45,841 nucleotides of DNA from Burkholderia sp. (GTDB lineage: Bacteria > Pseudomonadota > Gammaproteobacteria > Burkholderiales > Burkholderiaceae), in contig JAIRVP010000057.1 in the NCBI GenBank assembly GCA_031253835.1, positions 1 through 45,841 on the forward strand, written 5' to 3'. Positions 10,824 to 19,036 of the stretch are shown in pieces. Both the position numbers and the translations under genes were made by a program. Below the pieces are notes generated by a model that saw only the letters and a program-made list of their open reading frames with translations, had not been told where the DNA came from and searched no databases. Position 1 is the stretch's first letter, and each line of letters starts with the position of its first letter.

Positions 10824-10864
10824 CGGGCAGGCGTGCGGTGCGTAGCTCGCCGCGCGCCTGCCCG
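10824..10864. terminator. Strong hairpin between convergent fdhF-like and permease genes
   Basis: Arms 10824-10838 and 10850-10864 pair over 15 bp including one G-T wobble, with an 11-base loop, just after the fdhF-like stop and 48 bases before the permease stop. Well placed as a bidirectional terminator, although the following sequence has only short T tracts. Confidence 0.6.
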
Positions 10865-10911
10865 GTTCCTTCCCTCGGCCGCCGCTGCGCCACCGCGGCC
10901 CTCCCCTTCCT

Positions 10912-12333
10912 TTAACGCGCTGCCGTCGGCGGCAGATGCGCACCGCCCTGCCGGCGCCGATACGCGCTGTCGCGCGTCGCGAGCCAGTAGTACAGCGGCG
11001 ACGTCAGCAGCAATCCCACGACCCACGACAGGTCCGCACCACCCAGGTGCGCGGGAATCGGGCCCGCATACATCGGCGTGTTCATGAACGGAATCTGCAC
11101 GAGGATGCCGATCGCATACGCGAGCAGCGCCTGCGGATTGAAGCGGCCGTAGATCCCGCCGTCCGCCATGAAGATCGACTTGATGTCGTACTTTCCCTTG
11201 TGGATCACGTAGAAGTCGATCAGGTTGATCGCCGTCCACGGCACCAGCACGACGAGCAGCGCGAGCACGAGATCGACGAGGTTGCCGACGAAGTTCGTCG
11301 ATGCGCCGATCGCCGCGTAGCAGCATGCGACGAAGATCACGACCGACACCGCCGCGCGCGCCCGCGCGGTCGGAATCCACTTGTATGCGAACGTCTGCAC
11401 CGACGTGATCACCGCGAGCACCGCGCCGTACAGGTTCAGCGCGTTGTGGCTGATCACGCTCAGCAGGAACAGCACGAGCATCAGCGGGCCGAGCGGGCCC
11501 GTCGCCTGCTTGACGGCATCCATCGTGTCCGCGCCGGCCGGCACCGCGAGCACCGCGACCGCGCCGAAGATGAACGCGAGCGTCGAGCCGATCGTGCAGC
11601 CGAGATAGGTCGCCCAGAACGTCGACGCGACGCCGACGTTTTCCGGCAGATAGCGTGAATAGTCCGACACGTACGGCGCGAACGCGATCTGCCACAACGC
11701 CGACAGCGACACCGTCGCGAGCCAGCCCGCGAAGTTGAAGCCGCCGCGCGTCAGGAAATCGTCGGTCGTCACGTGCGTGAGGATCATCCAGAAGCCGACG
11801 ACGATGCCGATGCCCAGCACCCACGTGCCGATGCGGTTCAGGATGTGGATGAACTTGTAGCCGACGATCCCGATCAGCCCCGAGCCCACCGCGCCGATCA
11901 CGATGCCGACGGGCACCGGCACCGACGACGCGATGCCGTGCACCGACTTGCCGGCGAGCACGATGTTCGACGCGAAGAAGCCGACGTACATCACGGCCGC
12001 GATCACCGTGACGAGCAGCGCGCCCCACGAGCCGAACTGCGCGCGGCTCTGGATCATCTGCGGGATGCCCATCTGCGGCCCCTGCGCCGAGTGCAGCGCC
12101 ATCAGCACGCCGCCGACGGCCTGGCCGACGACGATCGCGACGATGCCCCACATCAGGTTCAGGTGGAACATCTGCACGCCGAGCGCACCCGTCACGATCG
12201 GCAGCGGCGCGATGTTGCCGCCGAACCAGAGCGTGAACAGGTCGCGCACCTTGCCGTGGCGCTCCGCGGGCGGCACATAGCCGATCGTGTGCTTCTCTAT
12301 CATCGGGGACGCATTGCGTTCCGCGTTCGTCAT
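10912..12333 (-). CDS. NCS1-family nucleobase/allantoin-type permease
   Basis: 473 aa. The ATG at 12331-12333 follows AGGAGAC. About 12 hydrophobic segments are visible, with NCS1 hallmarks: the N-terminal LWFGGNIAPLPIVTGALGVQ, the PQMIQSRAQFGSWGALLVTV block, FAPYVSDYSRYLP and NLIDFYVIHKGKYDI. These place it in the cytosine/purine/hydantoin permease family, which imports nucleobases, hydantoins or thiamine precursors with H+ or Na+. Substrate not readable from sequence. It diverges from a LysR regulator, and the catabolic operon at 13.7-17.4 kb probably handles its substrate. Confidence 0.88.
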   Translation of the reverse strand: MTNAERNASPMIEKHTIGYVPPAERHGKVRDLFTLWFGGNIAPLPIVTGALGVQMFHLNLMWGIVAIVVGQAVGGVLMALHSAQGPQMGIPQMIQSRAQFGSWGALLVTVIAAVMYVGFFASNIVLAGKSVHGIASSVPVPVGIVIGAVGSGLIGIVGYKFIHILNRIGTWVLGIGIVVGFWMILTHVTTDDFLTRGGFNFAGWLATVSLSALWQIAFAPYVSDYSRYLPENVGVASTFWATYLGCTIGSTLAFIFGAVAVLAVPAGADTMDAVKQATGPLGPLMLVLFLLSVISHNALNLYGAVLAVITSVQTFAYKWIPTARARAAVSVVIFVACCYAAIGASTNFVGNLVDLVLALLVVLVPWTAINLIDFYVIHKGKYDIKSIFMADGGIYGRFNPQALLAYAIGILVQIPFMNTPMYAGPIPAHLGGADLSWVVGLLLTSPLYYWLATRDSAYRRRQGGAHLPPTAAR

Positions 12334-12580
12334 GGTGATGTCTCCTGTCCTGCGCGCCGATGCGCGCTTGCCGTGTCCGCCGGCGCGCGTCGGGGTGCGC
12401 GCCGGCAATCGGGTCCGGATACGCGAGCGACGACGCGCCGCGTGCATGCGCGGCGGTGTCGTACGAAGCGGACGATGCGCGCATGCGGGGACGGATGGCA
12501 TGTCCCGCCGGCGCGTGCGTGCCGCTTCGCGATCTTCGTGATCCAGGTTGGAGACGATGGTGCGCCACGACCATCGCGGC

Positions 12581-12604
12581 CGGAAAATACTAAAAATATT
12601 TCCG
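12581..12604. promoter_or_regulatory. Palindromic operator candidate in the permease-LysR gap
   Basis: AAATA (12585-12589) and TATTT (12597-12601) form a perfect inverted repeat with a 7-base AT-rich centre, flanked by CGG and CCG. It is a strikingly AT-rich island in the 395-base gap 12334-12728 between divergent genes, where a LysR regulator would be expected to bind. The rest of the gap has no gene I can support. Confidence 0.5.
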
Positions 12605-12728
12605 CGACATACGAAAAAGCTCTGCAGCGGAAATTCCGGCGCCGATCGACTTCAGGTAAGGTGCTACGCGAAACCATGGACAGATTTCGCGCCGCGGCGG
12701 CACGCCGGCGCGCGTATCAGAGGTGCTT

Positions 12729-13652
12729 GTGGCTCACTACACTTTGCGGCAACTGAAATACTTCATCACGACGGTCGAATCGGGCAGCGTCGCCGAGGCC
12801 TCGCGTCAGCTGTTCATCGCGCAGCCGTCGATCTCCAGCGCGATCAAGGGGCTGGAGGAAAGCTTCGGCGTGAAGCTGTTCATCCGCCATCACGCACAGG
12901 GCGTGTCGCTGACGCCGAGCGGCACGCGCTTCTACCGGAAAGCGCAGGAGCTGCTGCGTATCGCGCACGAGTTCGAACAGAACGCGCTCGCCGACAATGA
13001 CGTGATCACCGGGCAAATCGACATCGGCTGCTTCGAGACGGTCGCGCCGCTCTATCTGCCGCAACTGATCGCCGGCTTTCGCGAACGCTATCCGGGCGTG
13101 AACATCCGGCTGCGCGACGGCGACCAGCAGGAACTCGTGCAGGGCCTGACCTCGGGCACGTTCGATCTCGCGCTCATGTACGACCACGATCTCGACGGCA
13201 CGATCGAGACCGAGCCGCTGATGCCGCCGCAGCAGCCGTACGTGCTGCTGCCGGAGAACCACCGGTTCGCGGGCCAGTCGCACGTGTCGCTGCGCGACCT
13301 GTGCGTCGAGCCGATGATCCTGCTCGACGTGCAGCCGAGCCGCACCTACTTCGTCAGCCTGTTTCACGAGCTCGGGCTCACGCCGAACATCGTGTTCGGC
13401 TCGCCGTCGATCGAGATGGTGCGCGGGATGGTCGGCCAGGGGTTCGGCTTCTCGCTGCTCGTCACGCGCCCGCATTCCGAATACACGTACGACGGCCAGC
13501 GCGTCGTGACGATCGGCCTCAGCGAAACGGTGAGTCCGTCGGGGCTCGTGAGCGCACGGCTGAGGCGCGGACAGCTCACGAAGCAGGCGCAGTCGTTCGT
13601 CGATTTCTGCCGCGAGCGGCTCGCGCAGATCGTCGCGGAATCGGCTCGATAG
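12729..13652 (+). CDS. LysR-family transcriptional regulator
   Basis: 307 aa. I chose GTG at 12729 because AGAGG sits 5 bases upstream; an in-frame GTG two codons earlier lacks such spacing. Residues 3-65 are the winged helix (YTLRQLKYFITTVESGSVAE, ASRQLFIAQPSISSAIKGLE, ESFGVKLFIRHHAQGVSLTP). From about 90 on is the two-lobed effector domain (GQIDIGCFETVAPLYLPQLI; DLALMYDHDL; PLMPPQQPYVLLPENHRFAG). It probably controls the divergent permease and perhaps the convergent catabolic operon in response to the imported compound. The ligand is unknown. Confidence 0.9.
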   Translation: MAHYTLRQLKYFITTVESGSVAEASRQLFIAQPSISSAIKGLEESFGVKLFIRHHAQGVSLTPSGTRFYRKAQELLRIAHEFEQNALADNDVITGQIDIGCFETVAPLYLPQLIAGFRERYPGVNIRLRDGDQQELVQGLTSGTFDLALMYDHDLDGTIETEPLMPPQQPYVLLPENHRFAGQSHVSLRDLCVEPMILLDVQPSRTYFVSLFHELGLTPNIVFGSPSIEMVRGMVGQGFGFSLLVTRPHSEYTYDGQRVVTIGLSETVSPSGLVSARLRRGQLTKQAQSFVDFCRERLAQIVAESAR

Positions 13653-13661
13653 GAAAATGAA

Positions 13662-13696
13662 ACACGCACGCGCCGCAGGGTGCAGTGCGTGCGTGT
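13662..13696. terminator. Hairpin between convergent LysR gene and argE-like gene
   Basis: Perfect 10-bp arms 13662-13671 and 13687-13696 (ACACGCACGC / GCGTGCGTGT) in the 55-base gap between the two stops. Likely a shared transcription end. Confidence 0.5.
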
Positions 13697-13707
13697 GGGC
13701 TGCAGGC

Positions 13708-14880
13708 TCAGGCCGCCGTTGAGAGATGCTCGGCCAGGCGGCCCAGCATCGCGTCGCATCCTTGCAGTTGTTCGAGCGTAACGAACTCGTCGGGCTTGTG
13801 GCCCTGGTCCATGCTGCCGGGCCCGCACACCACCGTCGGAATGCCGGCCTGCCCGAACAGCCCGCCCTCGGTGCCGAATGCGACCGTGCCGAACGCGTCG
13901 GAACCGCTCAGCATCGCGAGTAGGCGTGCGGCTTCGCTGTCCGGCGCGGTGGCCAGCCCCGGATACGCGCCCAGCGGCTGCAGTTGAATGTCGGTATCGG
14001 GCTGCACCGCGCGCATCCTCGGCAACAGTTCGGATTCCGCATAGTCCTGCAGCTTCCTCGCCACGTCGTGCGCATCGAAATCCGGCAACGCGCGCACCTC
14101 GAAATCGAACTCGCATTCGGCCGGCACGATGTTCAGCGCGCGGCCGCCCTTGATCAGCCCCGTCTGCACGGTCGAGAACGGTGGATCGAAACGGCTGTCG
14201 TGCCGCTCGGGTCGCGCAAGCGCCGCGCCGATCTCGCCGAGCCGGCCGATCAGCTTCGCCGCATAGTCGATCGCGTTGACGCCCGACGGCGCATACGCCG
14301 AGTGGCAGGCGGCGCCCTTCACATGGCAGCGCATCGCGAGCTTGCCCTTGTGACCGAGTACCGGCTTCAGTTCGGTCGGTTCGCCGATCAGGCACAGCCG
14401 CGGTCGATGCTCGCGCGCGGCCAGTGCTTCGAGCATCGGCCGCACGCCGAGGCAACCGATTTCCTCGTCGTACGAGAACGCCAGATGCACGGGCCGGCTC
14501 AGCGGCCGTGCGACGAACGCCGGAACGGCCGCGAGCACCGACGCGATGAAGCCCTTCATGTCGGCCGTACCGCGGCCGTACAGGCGGCCGTCACGCTCGG
14601 TCAGCCGGAACGGCTCGACCGTCCACGCCTGCCCGTCCACCGGCACTACGTCGGTATGGCCCGACAGCGCGATGCCGCCGCGATCGCGCGGGCCGATCGT
14701 CGCGTACAGGCTCGCCTTCGTACGTTCCGCGTTGTAGAACAGTTCGCTCTCCACACCGAAGCCGGCGAGATAGTCGCGGATGAAGCCGATCATCTCGAGA
14801 TTCGACTCGCGGCTGACCGTCGCGAAACCGATCAGCCGTTCGAGCAGCGCGCGGCTCGACGTGCTCGACATCTCACTCAT
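13708..14880 (-). CDS. argE: M20-family deacylase, ArgE-like (acetylornithine deacetylase type)
   Basis: 390 aa. Metal and catalytic motifs of M20 peptidases are intact: SGHTDVVPVDGQAW (first His and Asp), YGRGTADMKG (bridging Asp), FSYDEEIGCLG (Glu-Glu), LIGEPTELKPVLGHKG, and the last ligand His in DQGHKPDEFVTLEQL. They define a di-zinc hydrolase that cleaves N-acyl groups from amino acids. Annotation as N-acetylornithine deacetylase follows the closest-looking subfamily. The genomic setting (RidA, DUF1028, flavin monooxygenase) points to a catabolic rather than an arginine-biosynthetic role. Its start overlaps the end of the DUF1028 gene by 8 bases (ATGAGTGA), so the two are coupled. Confidence 0.85.
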   Translation of the reverse strand: MSEMSSTSSRALLERLIGFATVSRESNLEMIGFIRDYLAGFGVESELFYNAERTKASLYATIGPRDRGGIALSGHTDVVPVDGQAWTVEPFRLTERDGRLYGRGTADMKGFIASVLAAVPAFVARPLSRPVHLAFSYDEEIGCLGVRPMLEALAAREHRPRLCLIGEPTELKPVLGHKGKLAMRCHVKGAACHSAYAPSGVNAIDYAAKLIGRLGEIGAALARPERHDSRFDPPFSTVQTGLIKGGRALNIVPAECEFDFEVRALPDFDAHDVARKLQDYAESELLPRMRAVQPDTDIQLQPLGAYPGLATAPDSEAARLLAMLSGSDAFGTVAFGTEGGLFGQAGIPTVVCGPGSMDQGHKPDEFVTLEQLQGCDAMLGRLAEHLSTAA

Positions 14881-15550
14881 CGCCCGGCACTCCGTAGCTC
14901 GGCGCGGCGGTCGGGTTCAACGCGCGCGTCTGGTAGTCCTGCATCTGCGGCCGATAGGCGCGCCACAGCGCATCGAGCTGCCCGATCGGACTGCTATCGG
15001 CCCAGTCGACACGCAGGTCGACGATCGGCCAGGTCACGTCGCCGGCCACCTTCAGCGCGGCCGAATGTACGGGCCCGGCTTCGCCGCCGGCCGCCATCGC
15101 CGCGTGCATCGCGGCCAGCAGGCGATCGGCAAGCAGGCCGGGCGCCTGTTCGAAGGCCCGCACCATCGCGTCGATCACGGCCGGCGCGGCCAGCAGGTTG
15201 CCGGCCGCCACGCATTGCTCGCCTTGCACCGCGTGGTGCGTGCCGAGCGCTTCCTTGCCGGTGAAGCACGCCGTGTGCCCCTGCCCGTCGATCACCGTGA
15301 CCTGCCGGTACTGGCTCCAGCCGTTCGCGCTGAGCGCGCGGTCGAGCGCCGCGGCAGGCGCGAGCTGGTCGTGCTCGACCAGGTCGAGGATCTGCGGGCC
15401 GAGCGCCGGCAGCGTGATGTTCTGCGTCGCGACGGCGCCGACGCCCGCGCGCACCCACGGGCAGCGCCCGCCGACCGCGATGCTCGACGAGCTGATCGCG
15501 ATGCCGAGCTGGCCCGTCTCCGGGCAGCGCCCGACGATGGAGAAAGTCAT
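14873..15550 (-). CDS. DUF1028 family protein (Ntn-hydrolase-like)
   Basis: 225 aa. ATG at 15550 has a clear TTAGGAGG RBS. The N-terminus MTFSIVGRCPETGQLGIAIS and the following SSIAVGGRCPWVRAGVGAVA are the family signature, as are NGWSQYRQVTVIDGQGHTAC and GNLLAAPAVIDAMVRAFEQA. DUF1028 proteins have an Ntn-hydrolase-like fold. They are often found beside RidA and deacylases in amino acid or amide degradation clusters, but their reaction is not established. Spaced 8 bases from the monooxygenase-RidA gene upstream and coupled to the argE-like gene downstream. Confidence 0.88.
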   Translation of the reverse strand: MTFSIVGRCPETGQLGIAISSSSIAVGGRCPWVRAGVGAVATQNITLPALGPQILDLVEHDQLAPAAALDRALSANGWSQYRQVTVIDGQGHTACFTGKEALGTHHAVQGEQCVAAGNLLAAPAVIDAMVRAFEQAPGLLADRLLAAMHAAMAAGGEAGPVHSAALKVAGDVTWPIVDLRVDWADSSPIGQLDALWRAYRPQMQDYQTRALNPTAAPSYGVPGDE

Positions 15551-15558
15551 GTCGCCTC

Positions 15559-15996
15559 CTAAGCGCGGTTCGGCTGCCAGTTGTCAGGGATCACCGCGAT
15601 CACGTCGATCTCCATCAGCCACTGCGGCTGGCCGAGCGCCGAGACGACGAGCCCCGTCGAGATCGGATACACGCCCTTCAGCCACTTGCCGACTTCCTGG
15701 TACACGGGCTCGCGGTAGCGCGGATCGATCAGGTAGGTCGTCGTCTTCACGACGTGCGTGATGTCGCTGCCGGCTTCCTCGAGCAACTGCCTGACGTTCT
15801 TCATCGCCTGCTCGGCCTGCGCGCGCGGATCGCCGAGGCCGATCAGGTTGCCGTCGAAATCGGTACCGACCTGGCCGCGCACGTAGACGTTGTTGCCGGC
15901 CCGCACGGCCTGGCACAGGTCGTTGTCGAGCGTCTGGTTCGGGTAGGTATCCTTCGTGTTGAACATGCGGATACGCGTATGGGTAGGCTGGCTCAT
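15559..15996 (-). CDS. RidA-family enamine/imine deaminase, internal start within the fused frame
   Basis: 145 aa if translated alone. ATG at 15994-15996 is preceded by GAAGGA with 6-base spacing, a usable RBS. The domain starts MSQPTHTRIRMFNTKDTYPN and has YVRGQVGTDFDGNLIGLGDP, the Arg in DPRYREP and the Glu in LMEIDVIAVI that bind the substrate carboxylate in RidA/YjgF/Rid proteins. Since no stop separates it from the monooxygenase, both a fusion and a free RidA could be made from the same gene. Confidence 0.55.
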   Translation of the reverse strand: MSQPTHTRIRMFNTKDTYPNQTLDNDLCQAVRAGNNVYVRGQVGTDFDGNLIGLGDPRAQAEQAMKNVRQLLEEAGSDITHVVKTTTYLIDPRYREPVYQEVGKWLKGVYPISTGLVVSALGQPQWLMEIDVIAVIPDNWQPNRA

Positions 15997-17388
15997 CGAG
16001 GTCCTTCGAGGGTCGGGGTGTTCGCCCGCCGCGCCGGAAGCAGGCGCGGCGGGTCGTGTCAGGGGGCAGTTCGTCGCTTCGGCGAGCGGGCGCGCGTCGG
16101 CCGGTGCGGGCCGGGCGGCCGCGCGGTGCTGCGACGCGTCGTGGTAAGCGAGGTACTTGCGCTGCGTGACGATGTGATCGGCGATGTGCTTCGCGTCGTG
16201 CCACACGCCCCAGATGAAGCTGGAGCCGCGTCGCGACAGCCACGGCAGCCCGAGGAAATAGATGCCGGGCTCCTTCGACACGCCGCGCTGGTGCTGCGGC
16301 TTGCCGTTCGGCGCGAACGCGTCGACGTTCAGCCAGCCGTAGTCGACCGCATAGCCGGTCGCCCAGACGATCGACGTGACGCCGGCACCGGCGAGGTCGA
16401 GTGCGAGGATCGGATGCGCGACGCATTCGGGGTTCGGCAGGATGCGGCGTGCTTCCGGTTCTTCCGGCAGGTCGAGGCCGTTGCGTGCCGCGTAGGCGTC
16501 GGCCGCGTCGAGCAGCGACAGGTAGTTCTCGTCGCCGCGTGCGAGATTGACCGCGAGATCGCGTTCGAACACGGCCACGCCGCCGTCGAACGACTTCGTC
16601 AGCCCGACGAGCGTCACGCCCTGGTTCGCGAGCGCACGGAAATCGACCGTGTGGCCGCCGCGCGCGCCGCTTACCGCGATCGTCACGTGTTCACGGCCGG
16701 GCGTCGCGATTTCCTTGTCCCATTCGCCGAGCACGCCGAGCCACCAGCAGAAGTCGCGGCCGCGATACGCGCGCGGCGGGCGATCGTGCGGCCCGACCGA
16801 CAGATAGACCTGCCGGCCCGCGCGCTGCAGTTCGTCGGCGATCTGCACGCCCGACGAGCCGGCGCCGACCACCAGCACCGCGCCCTCCGGAAGCTGGCCC
16901 GGGTTGCGATAGTCGGCGGAATGGATCTGCACGAGGCGCGCGTCGTCCGGCGCGATCGGCGGAATGACCGGGCGCTGGAACGGCCCTGTCGCGACGACCA
17001 CGCGGTTCGCCTCGATCGTGCCGTCGGAGGTTTCCACGACGAAGCCCGGCTTGCCGGTGTTGCGCACGACGCTCTTCACTTCGACCCCCGTGCGGATCGG
17101 CGCGTCGAACTTGCGCGCATACACTTCGAAGTAGTCCGCGACCTGATCTTTCGACGCGAACGCATCGGGATCGAGACCGTCGAATTCGAGCCCCGGGAAG
17201 CGGTCGTGCCATGCGGGGCCGTTCGCGACCAGCGAATCCCAGCGCCCGGTGCGCCAGCGTTCGGCGATGCGGCTGCGCTCCAGCACGAGATGAGGTACGC
17301 CCAGCTTGCCCAGGTGCTCGCTCATGGCCACGCCGGCCTGCCCGGCGCCGACGACGAGCGTATCGATTGAGGTTGTTTCGACTGCCAC
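15559..17388 (-). CDS. Flavin-containing monooxygenase joined in frame to a RidA domain
   Basis: 609 aa with no stop between two normally separate proteins. GTG at 17386-17388 follows AAGGAG. Residues 1-440 are an FAD/NADPH monooxygenase of the CzcO/FMO type: GAGQAG near 14 (FAD), RTGRWDSLVANGPAW, VVVATGPFQRP, a second Rossmann motif VVGAGSSG near 170 (NADPH), and IVWATGYAVDYGWL. An Ala/Pro-rich segment of about 45 residues follows, then a RidA domain (about 465-609) with YLIDPRYREPVYQEVGKW and EIDVIAVIPDN. The RidA part also has its own ATG and RBS. The pairing suggests that an oxygenated amine or enamine/imine product is passed to RidA for hydrolysis. First gene of a minus-strand operon with DUF1028 and the argE-like gene. 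Confidence 0.82.
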   Translation of the reverse strand: MAVETTSIDTLVVGAGQAGVAMSEHLGKLGVPHLVLERSRIAERWRTGRWDSLVANGPAWHDRFPGLEFDGLDPDAFASKDQVADYFEVYARKFDAPIRTGVEVKSVVRNTGKPGFVVETSDGTIEANRVVVATGPFQRPVIPPIAPDDARLVQIHSADYRNPGQLPEGAVLVVGAGSSGVQIADELQRAGRQVYLSVGPHDRPPRAYRGRDFCWWLGVLGEWDKEIATPGREHVTIAVSGARGGHTVDFRALANQGVTLVGLTKSFDGGVAVFERDLAVNLARGDENYLSLLDAADAYAARNGLDLPEEPEARRILPNPECVAHPILALDLAGAGVTSIVWATGYAVDYGWLNVDAFAPNGKPQHQRGVSKEPGIYFLGLPWLSRRGSSFIWGVWHDAKHIADHIVTQRKYLAYHDASQHRAAARPAPADARPLAEATNCPLTRPAAPASGAAGEHPDPRRTSMSQPTHTRIRMFNTKDTYPNQTLDNDLCQAVRAGNNVYVRGQVGTDFDGNLIGLGDPRAQAEQAMKNVRQLLEEAGSDITHVVKTTTYLIDPRYREPVYQEVGKWLKGVYPISTGLVVSALGQPQWLMEIDVIAVIPDNWQPNRA

Positions 17389-17902
17389 GGCTGTCTCCTT
17401 CTGAAGTACGGCTCATGCGGCAGCGCGGGCTGTCGCGTGAGTTGGAATGGAGACATTCTGCGGACAGGCCGCTTGGGGCGAAATGATGTTTTTTGTTGGT
17501 GTTGACGAGAAAAAAGCTGGGGCGGGGGGGGATGGTCGCAAGCCTGAACCGGAATGCGTCCAGGTCGGGAATGGGGATCACGAGCGTGCTCTCGGCAGCG
17601 AGGCACATTTTCGGATTGCTTCATGCCGCGGCTTGCGAAGCGTCATTTCGATTGCCGTGATGCCGAAGAAATTACGTCGAGCGCATCATTGGCGCCACGT
17701 CGCATCGTATTAGGTTGCGGCGAACCGTCGATGGCCCTGGACACATTCACGCTCGAGTCTGGTTACGTTGTTCACATCGATCGCGGCTGCTCACGGCTCA
17801 CCTGTGGCCCCGAACAGGTATGGCGAACGACAAATCACCCGCCGTCCGATGCAGCCTCGCGCATGCATGTCGCGCCCATCAGGATGTTGTGACAAGCGGC
17901 TA
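17389..17902. other. Gene-free stretch between catabolic operon and toxin island
   Basis: About 510 bases with no convincing gene; a frame on the plus strand (17447-17713) has poor codon use and no homology I recognise. It should hold the promoter of the monooxygenase operon. It contains a G-rich run (17520-17530). A+T content starts to rise here, marking the edge of the effector island. No tRNA, att site or integrase is visible. Confidence 0.5.
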
Positions 17903-18427
17903 TCAACCAGGCCACATATCGAGGGAGATGAACTGCATGTGCTTTGTTCCGTCGACAATCATGATCAAAAATGCCGAAAATCCATCCGCAACATAGTAGA
18001 GATTGCCACCTTCATCCACCTCCGCGATATCCGGTCTGGACGTATTGCCGGCATGCAGATGCGTTCTATCCCAATAAAGAACCTTATGCACATCGTCGAT
18101 CTTCGCGAGGACGTAATAATTGCCACCGGGATCATCTCCGATCACAAAAAATTCCCCCTGGATTCCGGCCTCACCCTTGACCCGCTGATTTTGATCAATC
18201 ACATCAAAATTCTTATTCGCGACATCCAGACCGAAGAGAGATGAAAAAGAGATGATACGACTTCCAACACTGGGAAAATTAAAATCGAGATAATCGCCTC
18301 CGTCGATAAACAAGCCATTCCATTTTCTCAGGAAATTCGCGTACTCCAGTGGAACGCCGAATCCAATTTCAGCTTCCAAGATGGCAAGGAACGGCTCCGC
18401 GGGTCTTGATCCATACAATACTGGCAC
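17903..18427 (-). CDS. SUKH (SMI1/KNR4) family immunity-type protein
   Basis: 174 aa from the GTG at 18425-18427, chosen because GAGGAGG lies 4 bases upstream; a longer TTG start at 18445 would place that RBS inside the gene. SUKH features: FLAILEAEIGFGVPLEYANF + LRKWNGLFIDGG near the N-terminus, the central FPSVGSRIISFSSLFGLD, FFVIGDDPGGNYYVLAKIDD, and the closing LYYVADGFSAFLIMIVDG. SUKH proteins are widespread immunity proteins against polymorphic nuclease and other toxins. It is the last member of the Rhs-linked train and follows a relic of the Rhs core end, so its cognate toxin tip seems to have been lost. Confidence 0.8.
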   Translation of the reverse strand: MPVLYGSRPAEPFLAILEAEIGFGVPLEYANFLRKWNGLFIDGGDYLDFNFPSVGSRIISFSSLFGLDVANKNFDVIDQNQRVKGEAGIQGEFFVIGDDPGGNYYVLAKIDDVHKVLYWDRTHLHAGNTSRPDIAEVDEGGNLYYVADGFSAFLIMIVDGTKHMQFISLDMWPG

Positions 18428-18496
18428 ATCGCCTCCTCGAGACAAGATCTTCGAATCATGCGGTTACAGCACCGAGTGCTGCAACCTGTCTATACG

Positions 18497-18580
18497 ATTC
18501 AGAATCATGGAACCTGAAGATGTCCGGTGCAGGTCCGTGTTGCCGTCGGCATACTACCTTGCGTAACAGAGCGGCTGGTT
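18497..18580 (-). pseudogene. Relic of Rhs core C-terminus (copy 2)
   Basis: These 84 bases align by eye with 21713-21794, the end of the intact Rhs core (coding for the segment just before FYDPDVGRF). Shared blocks include GTCGGCATACT and the ...CATAGAACC.../...CATGGAACC... region, but with many substitutions and frame breaks. No open Rhs frame remains. It lies just upstream of the SUKH gene, as expected for a displaced toxin-immunity module that has decayed. Confidence 0.6.
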
Positions 18581-18687
18581 TGAGCGTGATGCTGCTCTCG
18601 ATTGCTCAGTTGCAATCATGTCACCGCAAAAACTCCAGGTGGCAATCAGAACCGTTTGAACGACATGATGCGCTGAACGTCAGCCAA

Positions 18688-18843
18688 CTTGTTACTCACT
18701 CGTCATGGCTGTCATCAGCCATATGGCAATCGGAAGGCAGGTCAAATCCAGCATCCTGAATCGCGGCGCACAACTGGCTCGCCCGTACGTCGGGCACGAG
18801 TCGGAGACACGCCAATCCATCTTCAAGTCCTGAGGAAGGTGAG
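18688..18843 (-). repeat. Duplicated 3' end of the FGE-fold gene (copy B)
   Basis: 156 bases that match 20398-20553 (the 3' end of the gene at 20405-21265) over their full length without a gap, at very roughly 85 percent identity by eye. In this copy the frame is no longer attached to a gene. The same order, FGE 3' end then Rhs-core relic, occurs in both places, so a larger unit was duplicated. The interval 18428-19036 holds no intact gene. Confidence 0.75.
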
Positions 18844-19036
18844 GACACAGCTGACATGCACTGCCACATCCAGTTTGGAAACTACCCCAGCATCCAGGCT
18901 ATGTCAAAAAGGTCAGCAGCCAACCGGTTTGCATGCCAATTGGTCACATCCAGGGCCCAGCGCCTGAATACAGGGCCGATCCTTACTGGGACCATACCGC
19001 GCTCCCAGCACCATCTTGCAGATATCAGCCTGGCTC

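Noticed and set aside
17447..17713. Plus-strand 88-codon frame in the intergenic stretch.
   Set aside because: Weak start, no recognisable fold, and codon use unlike the host; probably chance.
18428..19036. Possible intact plus-strand genes (for example 18349-18759).
   Set aside because: They run over the Rhs relic and the duplicated FGE fragment on the opposite strand and have no independent support.
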